The notes under the pieces: generated by a model
What the model saw: the letters and a program-made list of their open reading frames with translations, nothing else
Database searches by the model: none
What the model was told of the DNA's origin: nothing
Shown: positions 10,001 to 19,756 of the stretch, piece by piece
Layout of the letters: each line of letters starts with the position of its first letter
How positions within the stretch are numbered: the first letter of the stretch is position 1
From: Nemertoderma westbladi
Lineage: Eukaryota > Xenacoelomorpha > Nemertodermatida > Nemertodermatidae
Assembly (NCBI GenBank): GCA_032718475.1
Contig: JAUCBJ010001573.1
Span: 1-30,022, forward strand
Direction of reading: 5' to 3'
DNA: 30,022 nt
Program-made: the position numbers and the translations under genes

Positions 10001-11275
10001 ACTTTGCTGCACTTCTTGCAACTCTAGCCTACTTTCCCTTACTGTGCCCTTGAACTGCTGGACAGTCTCCTGCATCTGTCCGAGCAGGATATCCATCCCC
10101 CGCCGTCTCTCGTCCACCCATTCGACCGCCGAAGCGGGAGTCGCCAACGTTGTAGCGGGCGGACGAGGGACAACGGGCGACAAATTGTGAATATTTCGCT
10201 CGGGGTCCAGGACCTGAACTGTATCCGGGGCAGTTCTACGGGGCACAGGTAGCTTAGTGCTATGCAAAGGGAATTTAGAGGTAGTCTCAGGGAGCACAGG
10301 TATGTCTATCACCGAAGGGGTGATTTCAAGAACAGGCCTAATTATTTCAGGCTCATCTACTATAGTAGGGAGTCTTTCTATTTTAATTATTTGGTCTGTG
10401 GGCTCTGTACTACTTAAGTTGGTGTTATTTAGTTGCCTTCTAACAGCTGGAGGCAAATCAGGCAATTTCTGACGGTGGAATGTTCTTTTACGTCTGCTTA
10501 AACGAGATCTATTTCCTTTGCCTTCAGTATCGGTGGTATCGCCTTCTTCAGATGATGTATACCCCTGTCTTTTGGGAGTAGATCGACTCATCATCTGCAT
10601 ATTACTAGCTGTTAACTGTTTATTGAAGTTGTCTTGCCTCTCTTGAAGATTTTCCAACTCTAGTTGGGTTGCCTCTTCAGATGCCCTCCGTTCTGCTTCT
10701 ACCACTGCCTCTGCTGTTGCCAGTGCCGCCTTTCTTTCTGCTTCGGCCGCTGCCTTTGCTGCTGCTACTGCCGCTTTTGCCTCTGCCGCTGCCACTGCCG
10801 CTGCCGCTTTTGTTTCTGCTTCTGCAGCTGCCTTTGCTGCTTTTGTTTCTGCTTCTGCAGCTGCCTTTGCTGCTGCTACTGCCGCTTTTTCCTCTGCCGC
10901 TGCCACTGCCGCTGCCGCTTTTGTTTCTGCTTCTGCAGCTGCCACTGCTGCTGCTACTGCCGCTGCCTTTCTGTCTTCTATACGTTTTTTCTTTACTTGT
11001 TCTTCCTGGACCTTAACGACGCGGAGTTGTTCATCGAATTTAGCTTGATTAGCCGCTAACCTATCCACGTCGATGGCGTCAAGCACACGCTGTGCTCCTT
11101 CACTATTAGGGCTAAGTCCCTCTAGTCTTCTCCTCAACTCTTCATCTCCCACAAAACGCTGATAGTCTGACAGATAGATATCAATGGCATCCTTCTTATG
11201 CGGTTTCTCTGCCGTCACTTCGCTCTCGGTTGTATCTAGTAGACTGTCTGACAGGTTCTGCTTTGCGTCAGACAT
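7088..11275 (-). CDS. BEL/Pao Gag-protease polyprotein, polymerase deleted
   Basis: A 1395-aa frame from ATG 11275. In order: acidic N-terminus; Ala/Glu/Lys-rich coiled coil with internal repeats (about residues 100-205); Ser/Thr/Pro linker; DUF1759-type Gag core (FNGDEMKWLPFNEYYKD onward, about 545-700); zinc knuckles including CYNCLRRGHQRRTC and CAKCGAKHH; an aspartic protease with ALLDSGSTGTFID near residue 993 (DSG in place of DTG, common in this group). After the protease and a VGWYLTGP motif the chain should enter reverse transcriptase. Instead, near 7724, it passes in frame to a segment (CPKKFNPTDIASRG) that normally lies between RNase H and integrase. The last about 50 residues look frameshifted, since another frame at 7120-7308 reads more plausibly. 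Gag assembly and self-cleavage could work; reverse transcription could not. Confidence 0.88.
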   Translation of the reverse strand: MSDAKQNLSDSLLDTTESEVTAEKPHKKDAIDIYLSDYQRFVGDEELRRRLEGLSPNSEGAQRVLDAIDVDRLAANQAKFDEQLRVVKVQEEQVKKKRIEDRKAAAVAAAVAAAEAETKAAAAVAAAEEKAAVAAAKAAAEAETKAAKAAAEAETKAAAAVAAAEAKAAVAAAKAAAEAERKAALATAEAVVEAERRASEEATQLELENLQERQDNFNKQLTASNMQMMSRSTPKRQGYTSSEEGDTTDTEGKGNRSRLSRRKRTFHRQKLPDLPPAVRRQLNNTNLSSTEPTDQIIKIERLPTIVDEPEIIRPVLEITPSVIDIPVLPETTSKFPLHSTKLPVPRRTAPDTVQVLDPERNIHNLSPVVPRPPATTLATPASAVEWVDERRRGMDILLGQMQETVQQFKGTVRESRLELQEVQQSIALERDKLVNTQKGIPPPSVTMCQPVRSEVLHAQGVEPTRIYTASEVETPIVNPIKGNYRPVDNDIPYRPDHNPRNLYADNSILNSTMAQESFTRQMARTEARQAVKVGEIVKFNGDEMKWLPFNEYYKDNIQNSVLSNGEKLRYLIECLEGSPKSMALKFIGHPDGLRQVWDTLNIRYGNRNDIAGYLYAKLMAPRKFLSSGIIEFSDEIQEICRQLDWLGKSHEYQNSMVVRALASALPKGGVGTRWDKKVLYMMEQQRRDPTMTDLMSFLDREVKLQLLRQSREKTLENKVSEKPVSRRRVAPVCYTDDGESQTSQGEDSGKDTDRPYYVNKMPKEQVSKAKSRPNDRREPVQKTPPTSPKGIQVRKPEERTSVHHIAQVKVSNIKSKCVLCDGPHRLNACDKFLRKSLEDRREVMWDKRLCYNCLRRGHQRRTCNSDARCAKCGAKHHILLHTEFERNSPSQVSESELHVQFSDVNDTDQSEMEGFYTDEFSDQNESCYLINTTAVYRALVYEKDTDSDLTLTTSDQQPSWKAPTSNIGIREFPVVQLRVHGPQKSYIVNALLDSGSTGTFIDKELAEDIFAGQPKFQTKLNMSGIMQVWKSTITADYYVGALSTPQDELGEHSIRSVKMVAIKNFATTQADLYNWDEDESIQHLNIPRFQTDYPGVQILIGQNAHEALETLEKRPAQPQPLQTYAVRTRVGWYLTGPSRRTLRERLLQDRVCQVSEWEDDTSEGDDPTEGTPHSSDNDNLSSNVDQWRYCPKKFNPTDIASRGATPQELTDTIDRLGEPDFLSKENEWPPHLTPTEIRPAKGAEKVEPETRTGGSELFEPGIDLSVLHVARDDAVDLGLPSASGSFMKIRESDWSSGTSDVSQGLSPLLQRATDHYSSWNRLCDAVIYFERCFYRHYSRTKRKPGIVFRMQRLNHPVGRLCLSEGNGGLSGNCGRQDSLPTTTSLILQTSRDSIT

Positions 11276-11407
11276 GCTTATGTGTACAGTTGAATGTCTA
11301 CTGCCGTATTACAGTCTGAGCAAGTCTAGTAACTCAGTATTAACTGCTAGCCTAGTAATTAATTACCGTTACTGCTACTCAGTGTAGCGTGATATATATA
11401 TAATATA

Positions 11408-11660
11408 TTAGAATACCGGTATACTTATAGTATATATAACTATATAAGTATTATTACAGACTAGGTTTATCACAGAATACCGGTATAATTTTAGCACAAA
11501 TATATATAAATATATAATAGGCCTATCGGAATACCGGTATACAGCTTACAGTTTGTAGGATATATAATTCTGAAATAGAATTAATTACAAGTACCGGTAT
11601 AATTTCAGCCTAAATTTATAGAAATAAGATAATAGGCCTATCGTAAATACCGGTATATCA
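11408..11660. repeat. About 118-bp tandem repeat with ATACCGGTAT palindromes
   Basis: Two diverged blocks share ACCGGTATAATTT-AGC..., AATAGGCCTATCG and AATACCGGTATA. The 10-bp palindrome ATACCGGTAT appears at about 11413, 11475, 11531 and 11647, with GTACCGGTAT near 11592. Sits just upstream of the Gag start on the minus strand. Confidence 0.75.
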
Positions 11661-12599
11661 ATTATTTTGGAATAATTGAATTTCTGAACTTTAGGGTTAC
11701 TTGGTTACTTTAACTTACTTTATTACCGTTATTTAAGCAGTAATCCAACTGATATTGAGACCTAATGGTTGTATGGTAGGCCTACTATTTATAAATCGTT
11801 AGATTTGATTTATAATATATATATACCCGTTTTAATGGGTTTTGTCAATGTTGAAATAAATGTTATTATTTCTGGGGTAATCACTACACAAAGCGGTGCG
11901 CTTTCAGTGAAGTGTTACTTATGAGACACTAAAACAAATAATACTAATTTACCTAAGTTACTTAATACTACAAATTACGTACAATTCGGGTGAGATTACA
12001 ATCTCTAAATAAATGCAAAAATCTACAAAAAACACAAAATACGAATTTTTAGGGTAATTTTACAAGAAGTCTACAAACCAGCCTAACAAAGGGTTAGAAT
12101 TCTGGTTATTACACGGACAGGGTACTACGGTATTTGAAATAATAAGTAGTAGTAAATACACTGCGTTGTCTAGATAGGAAAATACCACCGCCTGACGACC
12201 TATAGCCGTATCGCTATAGGTTCTACGTTATGTATCACGGAGTGTTCCTACCTAGAAGTTAATAGAGCTAATCGAATGTGCCTATCAACCACTTTACAAC
12301 ACAGATATAATGTCTACAATAATTACTTCGGAAAGCACTGTACACTAAACCCTAAATTAGGTACGAGTACTTGTACAACAAATAATCAGTAGTTAAATAT
12401 ACTTGAACAGCTAAAAGAACCACGGCATCTGCTGGAGTGACCGATGCACAAAATCACCAGTCTTTACCTACGCCAAGCAGCCCGTGTAGTACCGGGGTTA
12501 ATTTAACTATAGCGGTATGTATAACAAACACAATTACTGTAGGAACAAACTTGGGGACTTGAATGTTGCGAATAATCGCATAAACTCTGAATAATAAAT

Positions 12600-13175
12600 A
12601 TTACGCTACGCGTACAAACTACTCAAACAAAATACAGACTGAACACTGACAGACTACTATCAAGCCTAAACAAACTACGGTATATGCAGACTCCGAAATG
12701 ATTAGGGAGTATGCGCTCTAACCCAGTAGTGCGACTTATTCTTTAGTTGGGGGTTTACCTTACAGCGTTGCTGCCCCTACTTCCTAACCGTACTTAATCG
12801 GACAGATGATCTACACACGCGGCAATCCGTTCAGACCTAATAACAGCCAGACAACTATCCAGCCTACAAATTATCTAAGTAAAATTATACGCTACCCGTA
12901 CAGACTTACACAAACAAAGTACAGACTAAACGATGGCAGACCACTCTCAAGCCTAAATAAACCACAGGACATGCAGACTCCGAAATGATTAGGGAGTATG
13001 CGCTCTAACCCAGTAGTGCGACTTATTCTTTAGTTGGGGGATTACCTTACAGCGTTCGCTGCCCCTACTTCCTAACCGTACTTAATCGGACAAGTGCTCT
13101 ACACACACTGTAATCCGTTCAGACTTAACAGCAATCAGACAACAGCTCAGCCTACAAATTGTCTGTACAATCTGA
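12600..13175. repeat. 287-bp tandem repeat in the leader
   Basis: Two copies about 287 bp apart. The best conserved core runs from GCAGACTCCGAAATGATTAG (about 12687 and 12974) through CCTAACCGTACTTAATCGGA (about 12783 and 13070), with only a few differences such as GGGTTTACC versus GGATTACC. The 5' part (ACGCTACGCGTAC versus ACGCTACCCGTAC) is more diverged. Function unknown; tandem copies in an LTR-element leader can be promoter or packaging elements. Confidence 0.85.
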
Positions 13176-13483
13176 TCAGGTTTACACGCCTTCTGTTCAA
13201 TACTGGCCTACAAACAAATAAAACTTGACAGAAATAAGTAAAAATCTCAATAAAAAACCAGGGCTGCAGTCCCTGATAAATTATTAAGGCCTACTGGTAT
13301 ATAACAATCAAAATCGAATAATACTGCTGTACCTGTACTGCTGTAGGTACCGGTCCGGGTGGTTAGGTAGTCAGGCCTACTGGTACCGGTTCTGGCAGTT
13401 GGGCCTACTGACCTACAGATGTACCGGTTGACCGGTACTTTCAACTTTATTGCTTACTGCAATAAAGAAGCTATATCCTTTAA

Positions 13484-14740
13484 TGTTCGCGCTTTCAGAC
13501 TTTTGGCAGTTTAACCCACCAAATTAAGATGTCTTCTAGATATTAAATCAGTTTTTAGTCTATGACAAGTATTTGATTCACTACACTAGTCGAAACCAAT
13601 CCGTGCGCGACCATTCACCCGCTGGATATTCCCGGGAGATTGGGTTCGACGGTTTAATTTTATTGCTATGTAAGCCTAATGTATTATTCGACTGACAGTA
13701 TTATATAATCTCTGACAATATTATTCACCTTCGGGAATATTAACAGTTCCTTTAGGACGTGGCGCCCCATCTATATAAACAGAGTTATGACTTAAACTAC
13801 TCACAACGATATGGCTTAATTATAATTCACATATATGGCGCATTCTTTAGGAATTGCTTCTTTAACAGACTCACTCATACACAATGCTGCACAATACTGC
13901 ACACTAATCTGCCAATCTTCACTGATTTTAGTCACATATAAAAGGAACACAGACTGAATCATGTAGGGTCTATCAAATAACATTGGATTCACTTCAAACC
14001 ACTTTAACATAAGTCACAATCGTTATTGGTAACCTTTCTCTCTTACCTTCGGTATATCAAGTTATTTATCGTTATTCCAAATATAATAATTCATCAACCA
14101 TATTATGAAGAACTAACAGCAAATAGCAGTATAAAACAACAACTGAACACTGATTGTTATGAGTTTGCAATGTTTCAGCAGTCAGCATGTATCATCAGTC
14201 AGCAGTGATTCCATGAGTTTGATCGGTATGTTAGTACCGGTATGTCAGTACCGGTATGTCAGTTAAAGGATATATGCCCTTTATAATTAAACCTACTAGT
14301 GTAAGACTAAAAACTGTAAAGCACAAAATACTTCCAAGCCGTTCTTTCTTTGGCTCAGGACTGAATGTAAACACTGCACATAGGCATTGCGTCATTTCTC
14401 GGAAATTTTCTGTACAAGGAGCCACAAAAACGCTCTAATTGGCTGACTGAACTGAGAGACGCCGTAGAACAAAGGAAATCAACACGTATGAATGTCAGCT
14501 GTTAACCGTAGTCATAGTAACTACTGTTCAAGAGTAGCTATCACCCCTTTGCGTCACGAATTGCCATAGAATCATAAAATATGCCTTTCACAGTACACAT
14601 ACGGAGGAAATAGGTCTTAGATCCTCTAAAAACACCGATACAGCAATAATACGGTCTCTTACACTTATTAAATCAACTACAGAGTATTTTAATGTAAAAG
14701 ATAATAAAAATAACGGGGCAATTCAGCAAAGGCTTTTACA
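13484..14740 (-). repeat. 5' LTR of the BEL/Pao element
   Basis: Pairs with 2327-3579. In the minus direction it should hold the promoter. TCTCTCAGTTCAGTCAG with a following CCAAT (rc of about 14431-14456) contains arthropod-like initiator words (TCAGT). An AATAAA lies at 13663-13658. A splice-donor-like GAAGGTAAGAGAG lies near 14040-14050, so a spliced leader transcript is possible. The right flank gtgtt (14741-14745) is the second target-site duplication copy. Confidence 0.92.
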
Positions 14741-14745
14741 GTGTT

Positions 14746-17110
14746 TTATTATAAAATGACGTAAATAGGGCTACATACTGTATAAAATCGACTGAATATA
14801 AAATGAACTCGTGTATTTTTTATTTACCCTATCTAATTATTACGGTTGCACATCAATACGCACTTATCTAACTTATTTTATACTGTATAACGGGTTGTTC
14901 TGTACACAGCGCCATATATCGCAACACCGCTCCAAGGGAAACATGTAATGTTTCTCTCCAATTGTAGAAGAAATATGGCGGTGTGGAATAACAAATAAAA
15001 TTTACTTTCAAATAAATCAATAAACTTGGTTCTATTATAATTCTAATACATACAAAATATTTCTACCTTTACTGCATAAATATTATCATTACATACAAAA
15101 TACAAATTAAATTAAAAAATATACTTCCTTCGAATTATTTACAAATTAACCATTTACTTATTGAAATGGAACATGGCTAGGACTATGTCCCCCATTTCCC
15201 ATCTCAAATTATAGAGAACAAATAATAACAAAGGAACTAAAATATAAACGTATTTGAGGCTAAATTTTTAACTAAATTGCATTAAAGGCCGACAATCAAA
15301 TTAAATATAAAATACGTAATAATTTCTTTCATTTTCGGACTTTACTTAATTTCTTATAAAAAACGCAAATCATCTTGGTTTGATGATTGCTCAGGTAAGT
15401 GAAAGGAGTAAGCCAAACCCGCGGGTTTGTCTCCCCAATCACTTCCTTTGCCTCTTTCAATAAACTTTAGAGCAAATAAAGTCATATACACAAAATCAAA
15501 TATAGTATAAAGTATTTACTATTTCCAACGGACTATAAAGTATAAAAGTATTTCCTTTCAATATTTTTCGGCCTTCTTTTTTATATAAAAAAATTCTGAC
15601 TAAACTAAATCAAATGAAAAATAAGTATAACATATATTAAAATCCACTTGTGATGGGTGGGCAATAAATCTAGACGTATATATCAGAGCGACGATGATAT
15701 ATAAAGGATTGGACATATTCGGGCTTAATAATACGTGCGTCGAAACTTCCCGAAATAATTTGGAGTAAAATATCGTATAAATCGCGGATCGTGGGTATAG
15801 TTAGTAGACGGATGGATGGTGCGAGTCTACTGGATGTCGGAACAGCTTGCGTTGTCTTTTCGCGTCGTATCTTTACCTCATCTTGCCTCATCTTTCTCCG
15901 GATGTTGCGGGTCGAATGTTGACCAAAGGCTCGAGAGTTCTAAACCCGCTTCGTGCCGCGCCTCAAATCTTTATGCGCTCGATGAGGCGAAATGGCGGCG
16001 GACATCTCCACTAAGGCAGGAGTAGTATGAGTTCCAATCTCACTATATAAGGATCCGGAATCGTAGTTGTCGGTGTAACAGACGTTGGGGGTTTCTTTCC
16101 GCTAAATCGACGGTTATCATTGGGTTACTCATCGGATCGCTTTCGTCCTTCTGGGCTCCTCCAAACACCAACGGATGGCGCTTCAAAATTCTCAAGACTA
16201 TGTCTGTTATCAACAAGTTACCGTGTTTGATTCCAACAATAGATAATACTGCAACAAAGCACGAGGTGGTGCACAAATGTTCCAATATACCAACGCTTGT
16301 CACTTGAAATGGGATTTGAACTCAGCTCCCAGCGGCGTGTTATATTCACCGTATGCCTCCTCATACTTCTTCTGCATCTTCAACTTAAAACCCAATTAGA
16401 CAATAAATGAGCTATAAAGCCCATACCAGTCTTGGCTCGACATCCCGAGCTACCTGGCCCGCCTTCTAGCAGTTCAGGTTCGGCTCTCTAGATCCCGTCT
16501 CATTCCTAAGCTAACGTCTATATCTATTCCCATGCATAGCGCAAACTTTGGAGATAAACTGGCCGTGACCGACTCACTTTTTTGATGCCCATATTACTCC
16601 CCAAATACTTGTACTAGAATACAGTAGTTAGAACAGACATTATTTGGGGCGCTCAACTATACCAAACCCACGGGTTTGATTATCGAACACATCTCTCCAC
16701 TACAAACTACTGAGTGGAGTCTGTGTACGTCGCTGGTGCTACTAACCTTTAGCACCATTGGTTGTTGTACTGTTGGCACCAATCTGTGGAATCTACTGAA
16801 CTCAATTTACACTCCTAAATATAATAGCCGTAACCATGGTGTTTAGATAATATGTCTTCCAACTTTTCACGACTTTCAAAATTACTATATTCTTATAAAC
16901 ATGTTCACATGTTTATTCTACGTTTGAATTTGTCTTGGGTTCAACTGTAATTATAATTTTTTAACTTTAAAACTTTCAAATGCAAAAAAAAATTTTTATT
17001 TGATACCCACCAACATATTTTCAAACGCAATTCTCCACAAACCCGCTCCTATGCATTTCCAAGTATTTGCATATGAGGAATGCATATGAAGTGAATCTGT
17101 GTTTCTGGCA
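14746..17110. other. Mostly non-coding region with short coding-like islands
   Basis: AT-rich to 15650. Notable points: a perfect 16-bp palindrome at 15414-15429 and a near copy at 16663-16678; a plus-strand donor-like CAGGTAAGTGA at about 15390-15400; a GAAACAT-gta-ATGTTTC stem near 14938-14954. Minus-strand islands at 15670-15891 (RDLYDILLQIISGSFDARI) and 16043-16390 (YEEAYGEYNTPLGAEF, then in a shifted frame GILEHLCTTSC...) read like decayed protein but match nothing I know. They may be remnants of the downstream part of the neighbouring Gag element. Confidence 0.4.
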
Positions 17111-19609
17111 TTAATTTTGTTTTGAGGCAGAAGACAAGTTATAGTCTCCTGTCACAATGCGTGTTGGTGACAATTGCAATTCCACTGACGGAATCTTCGA
17201 ATCCAAATCCGCAGATTTGTAAACCGAAGGCTCCACTGGTGTGGTCGTTTCTTGTCGGTTACTTACTAACTGGGACCCTGGGGTTCCTTGCGCAATCTGT
17301 AGGGGTGGCTCTATGTCATAGCTAACCCTTCCAGATCTTGTGGTCACGTATGTCTCTTGATCCAAGAAGTCTATAGGCCGTTCCAATGGGTCTCTAGGCC
17401 GCTCCACTGAGTCCTTAGGCCGCTCCAATGAGTCTCTAGGCCGCTCCACTGAGTCATTAGGCCGCTCCAATGAGTCTCTAGGCCGCTCCAATGAGTCATT
17501 AGGCCGCACCAATGAGTCTCTAGGCCGCTCCAATGAGTCTCTAGGCCGCGCCAATGAGTCTCTAGGCCGCTCCAATGAGTCTCTAGGCCGCTCCAATGAG
17601 TCTCTAGGCCGCTCCAATGAGTCTCTAGGCCGCTCCAAGGAGTCTCTAGGCCGCTCCAATGAGTCTCTAGGCCGCTCCAGCGAGTCTCTAGGCCGCTCCA
17701 ATGAGTCTCTAGGCCGCTCCAATGAGTCTCTAGGCCGCGCCAATGAGTCTCTAGGCCGCTCCAATGAGACTCTAGGCCGCTCCAATGAGTCTCTAGGCCG
17801 CTCCAATGAGTCTCTAGGCCGCTCCACTGAGTCATTAGGCCGCTCCAATGAGTCATTAGGCCGCACCAATGAGTCTCTAGGCCGCTCCAATGAGTCTCTA
17901 GGCCGCTCCAAGGAGTCTCTAGGCCGCTCCAATGAGTCTCTAGGCCGCTCCAGCGAGTCTCTAGGCCGCTCCAATGAGTCTCTAGGCCGCTCCAATGAGT
18001 CTCTAGGCCGCGCCAATGAGTCTCTAGGCCGCTCCAATGAGTCTCTAGGCCGCTCCAATGAGTCTCTAGGCCGCTCCAATGAGTCTCTAGGCCGCAACAC
18101 AACACCTACTTGAGACGTATCTAAGTTCTGACCCTCTGTTATGTAGGTATATGTAATGATGTCACTTAGGAACGTTCTGTGTCTGTTAAACCCACTTTTA
18201 GCACCGAAATGGCACTCTTGGATGTCATCCTCAGGGGTATAATCACTATCTTTTTCAGTGTAATAACTGTGTTCTAACTGGTCGTTATCAGAACATAACT
18301 CCTCCTCCGAGTCACTAGCGTTTTCATCATGGTCTTTACAATCTCTTCTTGAGACATCTATGTCTGGAGGGCCTATGGACTCGCGTGAGTATAGAGATGT
18401 AGCTATTATCTTACCTCTCACTTTATCCGAGTTTTCCTGTAGATAACGATTTGTAGGAGTATGGAAATCGGCGTGTAGCAGTTTATGATGTAATCTGCCA
18501 CACTCTACACATCCGTTTCCGCTGTTCGGGCACTGGCGTCTTACATGACCTGGAGCAAGACATGCCCAACAGGTATCTAACATCCGCACTTGAATCCGTC
18601 TCTGTTCTGAGCTCAGTTCTTTGAAGTGCCTACAATTTTCTAACTTGTGGTCATCTGACCTTACTTCCTTTAAGAAACAGAACTGGCATCCCACAAATCC
18701 AACTGGCAAATCCTGTTGCTTTATACTAGGTCTGTCTGAACTCTCACCTGACCAGACTCGCGAGTCTGATCTCAAGGCGGGGGAATGGTTACTCTGGTTA
18801 TATTTGTCTACTGTGTTAAATGTCACAGACTGTCTGTCTTCATTGACACTTACCATAGATCTTCCCAACGCAGGTTTTGTGTCTCTCATATTCTCCTCTG
18901 AGAAGTTTGACTTCATCTCTGCGATAGCGTCGGTTGCTATCATATCGTGAATATGTCTGAGTGTTAACACTTTATCTTGACCCTCCAATTTGTTCTCTAA
19001 TTTCCGCCATTTTTGCCGATAACGAAAGTTCAGGCGTCTTATTATGCTCTTTAAAACCTCCGCGTGATCACCATAGTGTGGTAGATTCACTGTTTTTAAA
19101 ATATCTAGGGCATTTGTAATGGCGTTGGCCAAGTTTAACAGTTCCAACGGTGTTGTAATTTTTCCACCCTTGCCCAAATCCTCTACTATTGATTGTGCCA
19201 TTTTGGTTTTATTCCCATAGACGTCGCTAAGGGTCTTCATTCTTAGTTCAAATGCATTTTCATTCCCGACGAAATTGTCGGCAATGGTCCTTGGCTCTCG
19301 ATGGAGCATTTGCAATAAGTAATTGAATTTTTCATTGGGGGTAAAGGTACTGTTAGTTAACTGCTCATTGACATAAGTCTTAAATGTCCTCCAGTGTTTA
19401 TGGTTGCCCATAAACCTCTGAGGTTGTTGCGCTGGCAATCCCTGCCTAGCAGCAAACTTACCAATATCCCGAAGGGTGGCGTCATTCCGGATTAATAAGT
19501 TGGTCAACTCTGCAGGGTTGTCAAGTCTGGGCCTTTCCCGGGGATTCATACTTACCGGCTCCGTGTCGGTCCTTCTTTCCTTCCGGTTTTGGGACTTCTG
19601 ACGTCTCAA
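17111..19609 (-). CDS. BEL/Pao-type Gag core with heptapeptide repeat tail
   Basis: 832 codons directly after a TAA at 19612-19610, in the same frame as the segment upstream. It has no ATG at its head (it opens with TTG), so it is best read as the third part of one long Gag. Domains: DUF1759-like Gag core (FMGNHKHWRTFKTYVNEQL to about residue 230), zinc-binding region with CQFCF...HKLENC, CWACLAPGHVRRQC (CX2CX4HX4C) and CVECGRLHHKLLH, an acidic Ser/Asp/Glu stretch, then 35 RPRDSLE-type heptads, and a short unique tail. A protease or polymerase does not follow. The knuckle pattern matches the Gag at 11275-7088, so both belong to BEL/Pao, but the proteins are only distantly alike. Internal ATG 19552 just after CCGGTAAGT is an alternative start. 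Confidence 0.8.
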   Translation of the reverse strand: MRRQKSQNRKERRTDTEPVSMNPRERPRLDNPAELTNLLIRNDATLRDIGKFAARQGLPAQQPQRFMGNHKHWRTFKTYVNEQLTNSTFTPNEKFNYLLQMLHREPRTIADNFVGNENAFELRMKTLSDVYGNKTKMAQSIVEDLGKGGKITTPLELLNLANAITNALDILKTVNLPHYGDHAEVLKSIIRRLNFRYRQKWRKLENKLEGQDKVLTLRHIHDMIATDAIAEMKSNFSEENMRDTKPALGRSMVSVNEDRQSVTFNTVDKYNQSNHSPALRSDSRVWSGESSDRPSIKQQDLPVGFVGCQFCFLKEVRSDDHKLENCRHFKELSSEQRRIQVRMLDTCWACLAPGHVRRQCPNSGNGCVECGRLHHKLLHADFHTPTNRYLQENSDKVRGKIIATSLYSRESIGPPDIDVSRRDCKDHDENASDSEEELCSDNDQLEHSYYTEKDSDYTPEDDIQECHFGAKSGFNRHRTFLSDIITYTYITEGQNLDTSQVGVVLRPRDSLERPRDSLERPRDSLERPRDSLARPRDSLERPRDSLERPRDSLERPRDSLERPRDSLERPRDSLERPRDSLVRPNDSLERPNDSVERPRDSLERPRDSLERPRVSLERPRDSLARPRDSLERPRDSLERPRDSLERPRDSLERPRDSLERPRDSLERPRDSLERPRDSLERPRDSLARPRDSLERPRDSLVRPNDSLERPRDSLERPNDSVERPRDSLERPKDSVERPRDPLERPIDFLDQETYVTTRSGRVSYDIEPPLQIAQGTPGSQLVSNRQETTTPVEPSVYKSADLDSKIPSVELQLSPTRIVTGDYNLSSASKQN
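17360..18094 (-). repeat. Coding 21-bp minisatellite, 35 units (RPRDSLE)
   Basis: Exactly 35 consecutive heptads in frame, from 18094 to 17360. Most are RPRDSLE, with variants RPRDSLA, RPRDSLV, RPNDSLE, RPNDSVE and RPRVSLE, and the last ones decayed (RPKDSVE, RPRDPLE, RPIDFLD). Variant order repeats with a period of 13 units: the CCAAGG variant lies at 17635 and 17908 and the GCGCC variant near 17738 and 18011, each 273 bp apart. A second frame (GLETHWS repeat) is also open by chance of the unit; the third has TAG in each unit. Confidence 0.95.
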
Positions 19610-19756
19610 TTATTGCTCTTCATCGCTCGAGTCTGTGTCAGTCCTCAGCGCTCGTGTTGGTTTACGTGCCGAAGCCCTGACCCAGGCCTCTTGTATAAAT
19701 CTTTCCGCCGAATTTTCGAAGTTGGGATTATAAATTGTAGAGACAGGCGTTCTTAC
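19598..19756 (-). other. Candidate 159-nt phase-0 intron over the TAA
   Basis: Donor TCAG|GTAAGAAC at 19756 is strong; the acceptor GACGTCAG|AAG ending at 19598 lacks a clear pyrimidine tract. The segment divides by three and holds the single TAA at 19612-19610. Alternatives are stop readthrough or simple nonsense mutation. Confidence 0.3.

Larger units (their letters stand above)
11276..13483 (-). other. 2.2-kb untranslated leader of the BEL/Pao element
   Basis: Lies between the 5' LTR and the Gag ATG; no supported ORF. It holds two sets of tandem repeats (annotated separately), many ACCGGT palindromes, and at 13320-13440 a GC-richer patch rich in GGTACCGGT and AGGCCTACTG words. The sequence right after the LTR on the minus strand (TTAAAGGATATAGC) does not resemble a tRNA 3' end complement, so the primer site is unclear. 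Confidence 0.7.
2327..14740 (-). mobile_element. Complete non-autonomous BEL/Pao LTR retrotransposon
   Basis: Two direct LTRs (2327-3579 and 13484-14740) bound a 12.4-kb insertion flanked by the 5-bp direct repeat gtgtt at 2322-2326 and 14741-14745, a size usual for BEL/Pao and Ty3 integrases. Orientation is minus: the Gag-protease frame reads that way and a purine-rich tract (GGGAGCGG, minus strand, 3580-3587) abuts the 3' LTR. No convincing tRNA primer site (TGG...) follows the 5' LTR. The LTRs differ by only a handful of substitutions and two indels, so insertion was recent. The interior lacks reverse transcriptase, RNase H and recognisable integrase, so the copy could not move without a helper. 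Its 2.2-kb leader and 3.5-kb 3' region are mostly non-coding and repeat-filled. Confidence 0.9.

Noticed and set aside
10664-11059. Plus-strand Cys- or Leu/Pro-rich ORFs
   Set aside because: They are the antisense of the Ala-rich coiled-coil codons (GCC/GCT repeats) of the Gag-protease gene.
17371-18105. 244-aa minus-strand ORF of (S)GLETHW repeats
   Set aside because: It is the second open frame of the 21-bp coding repeat; the RPRDSLE frame continues into a recognisable Gag, this one does not.
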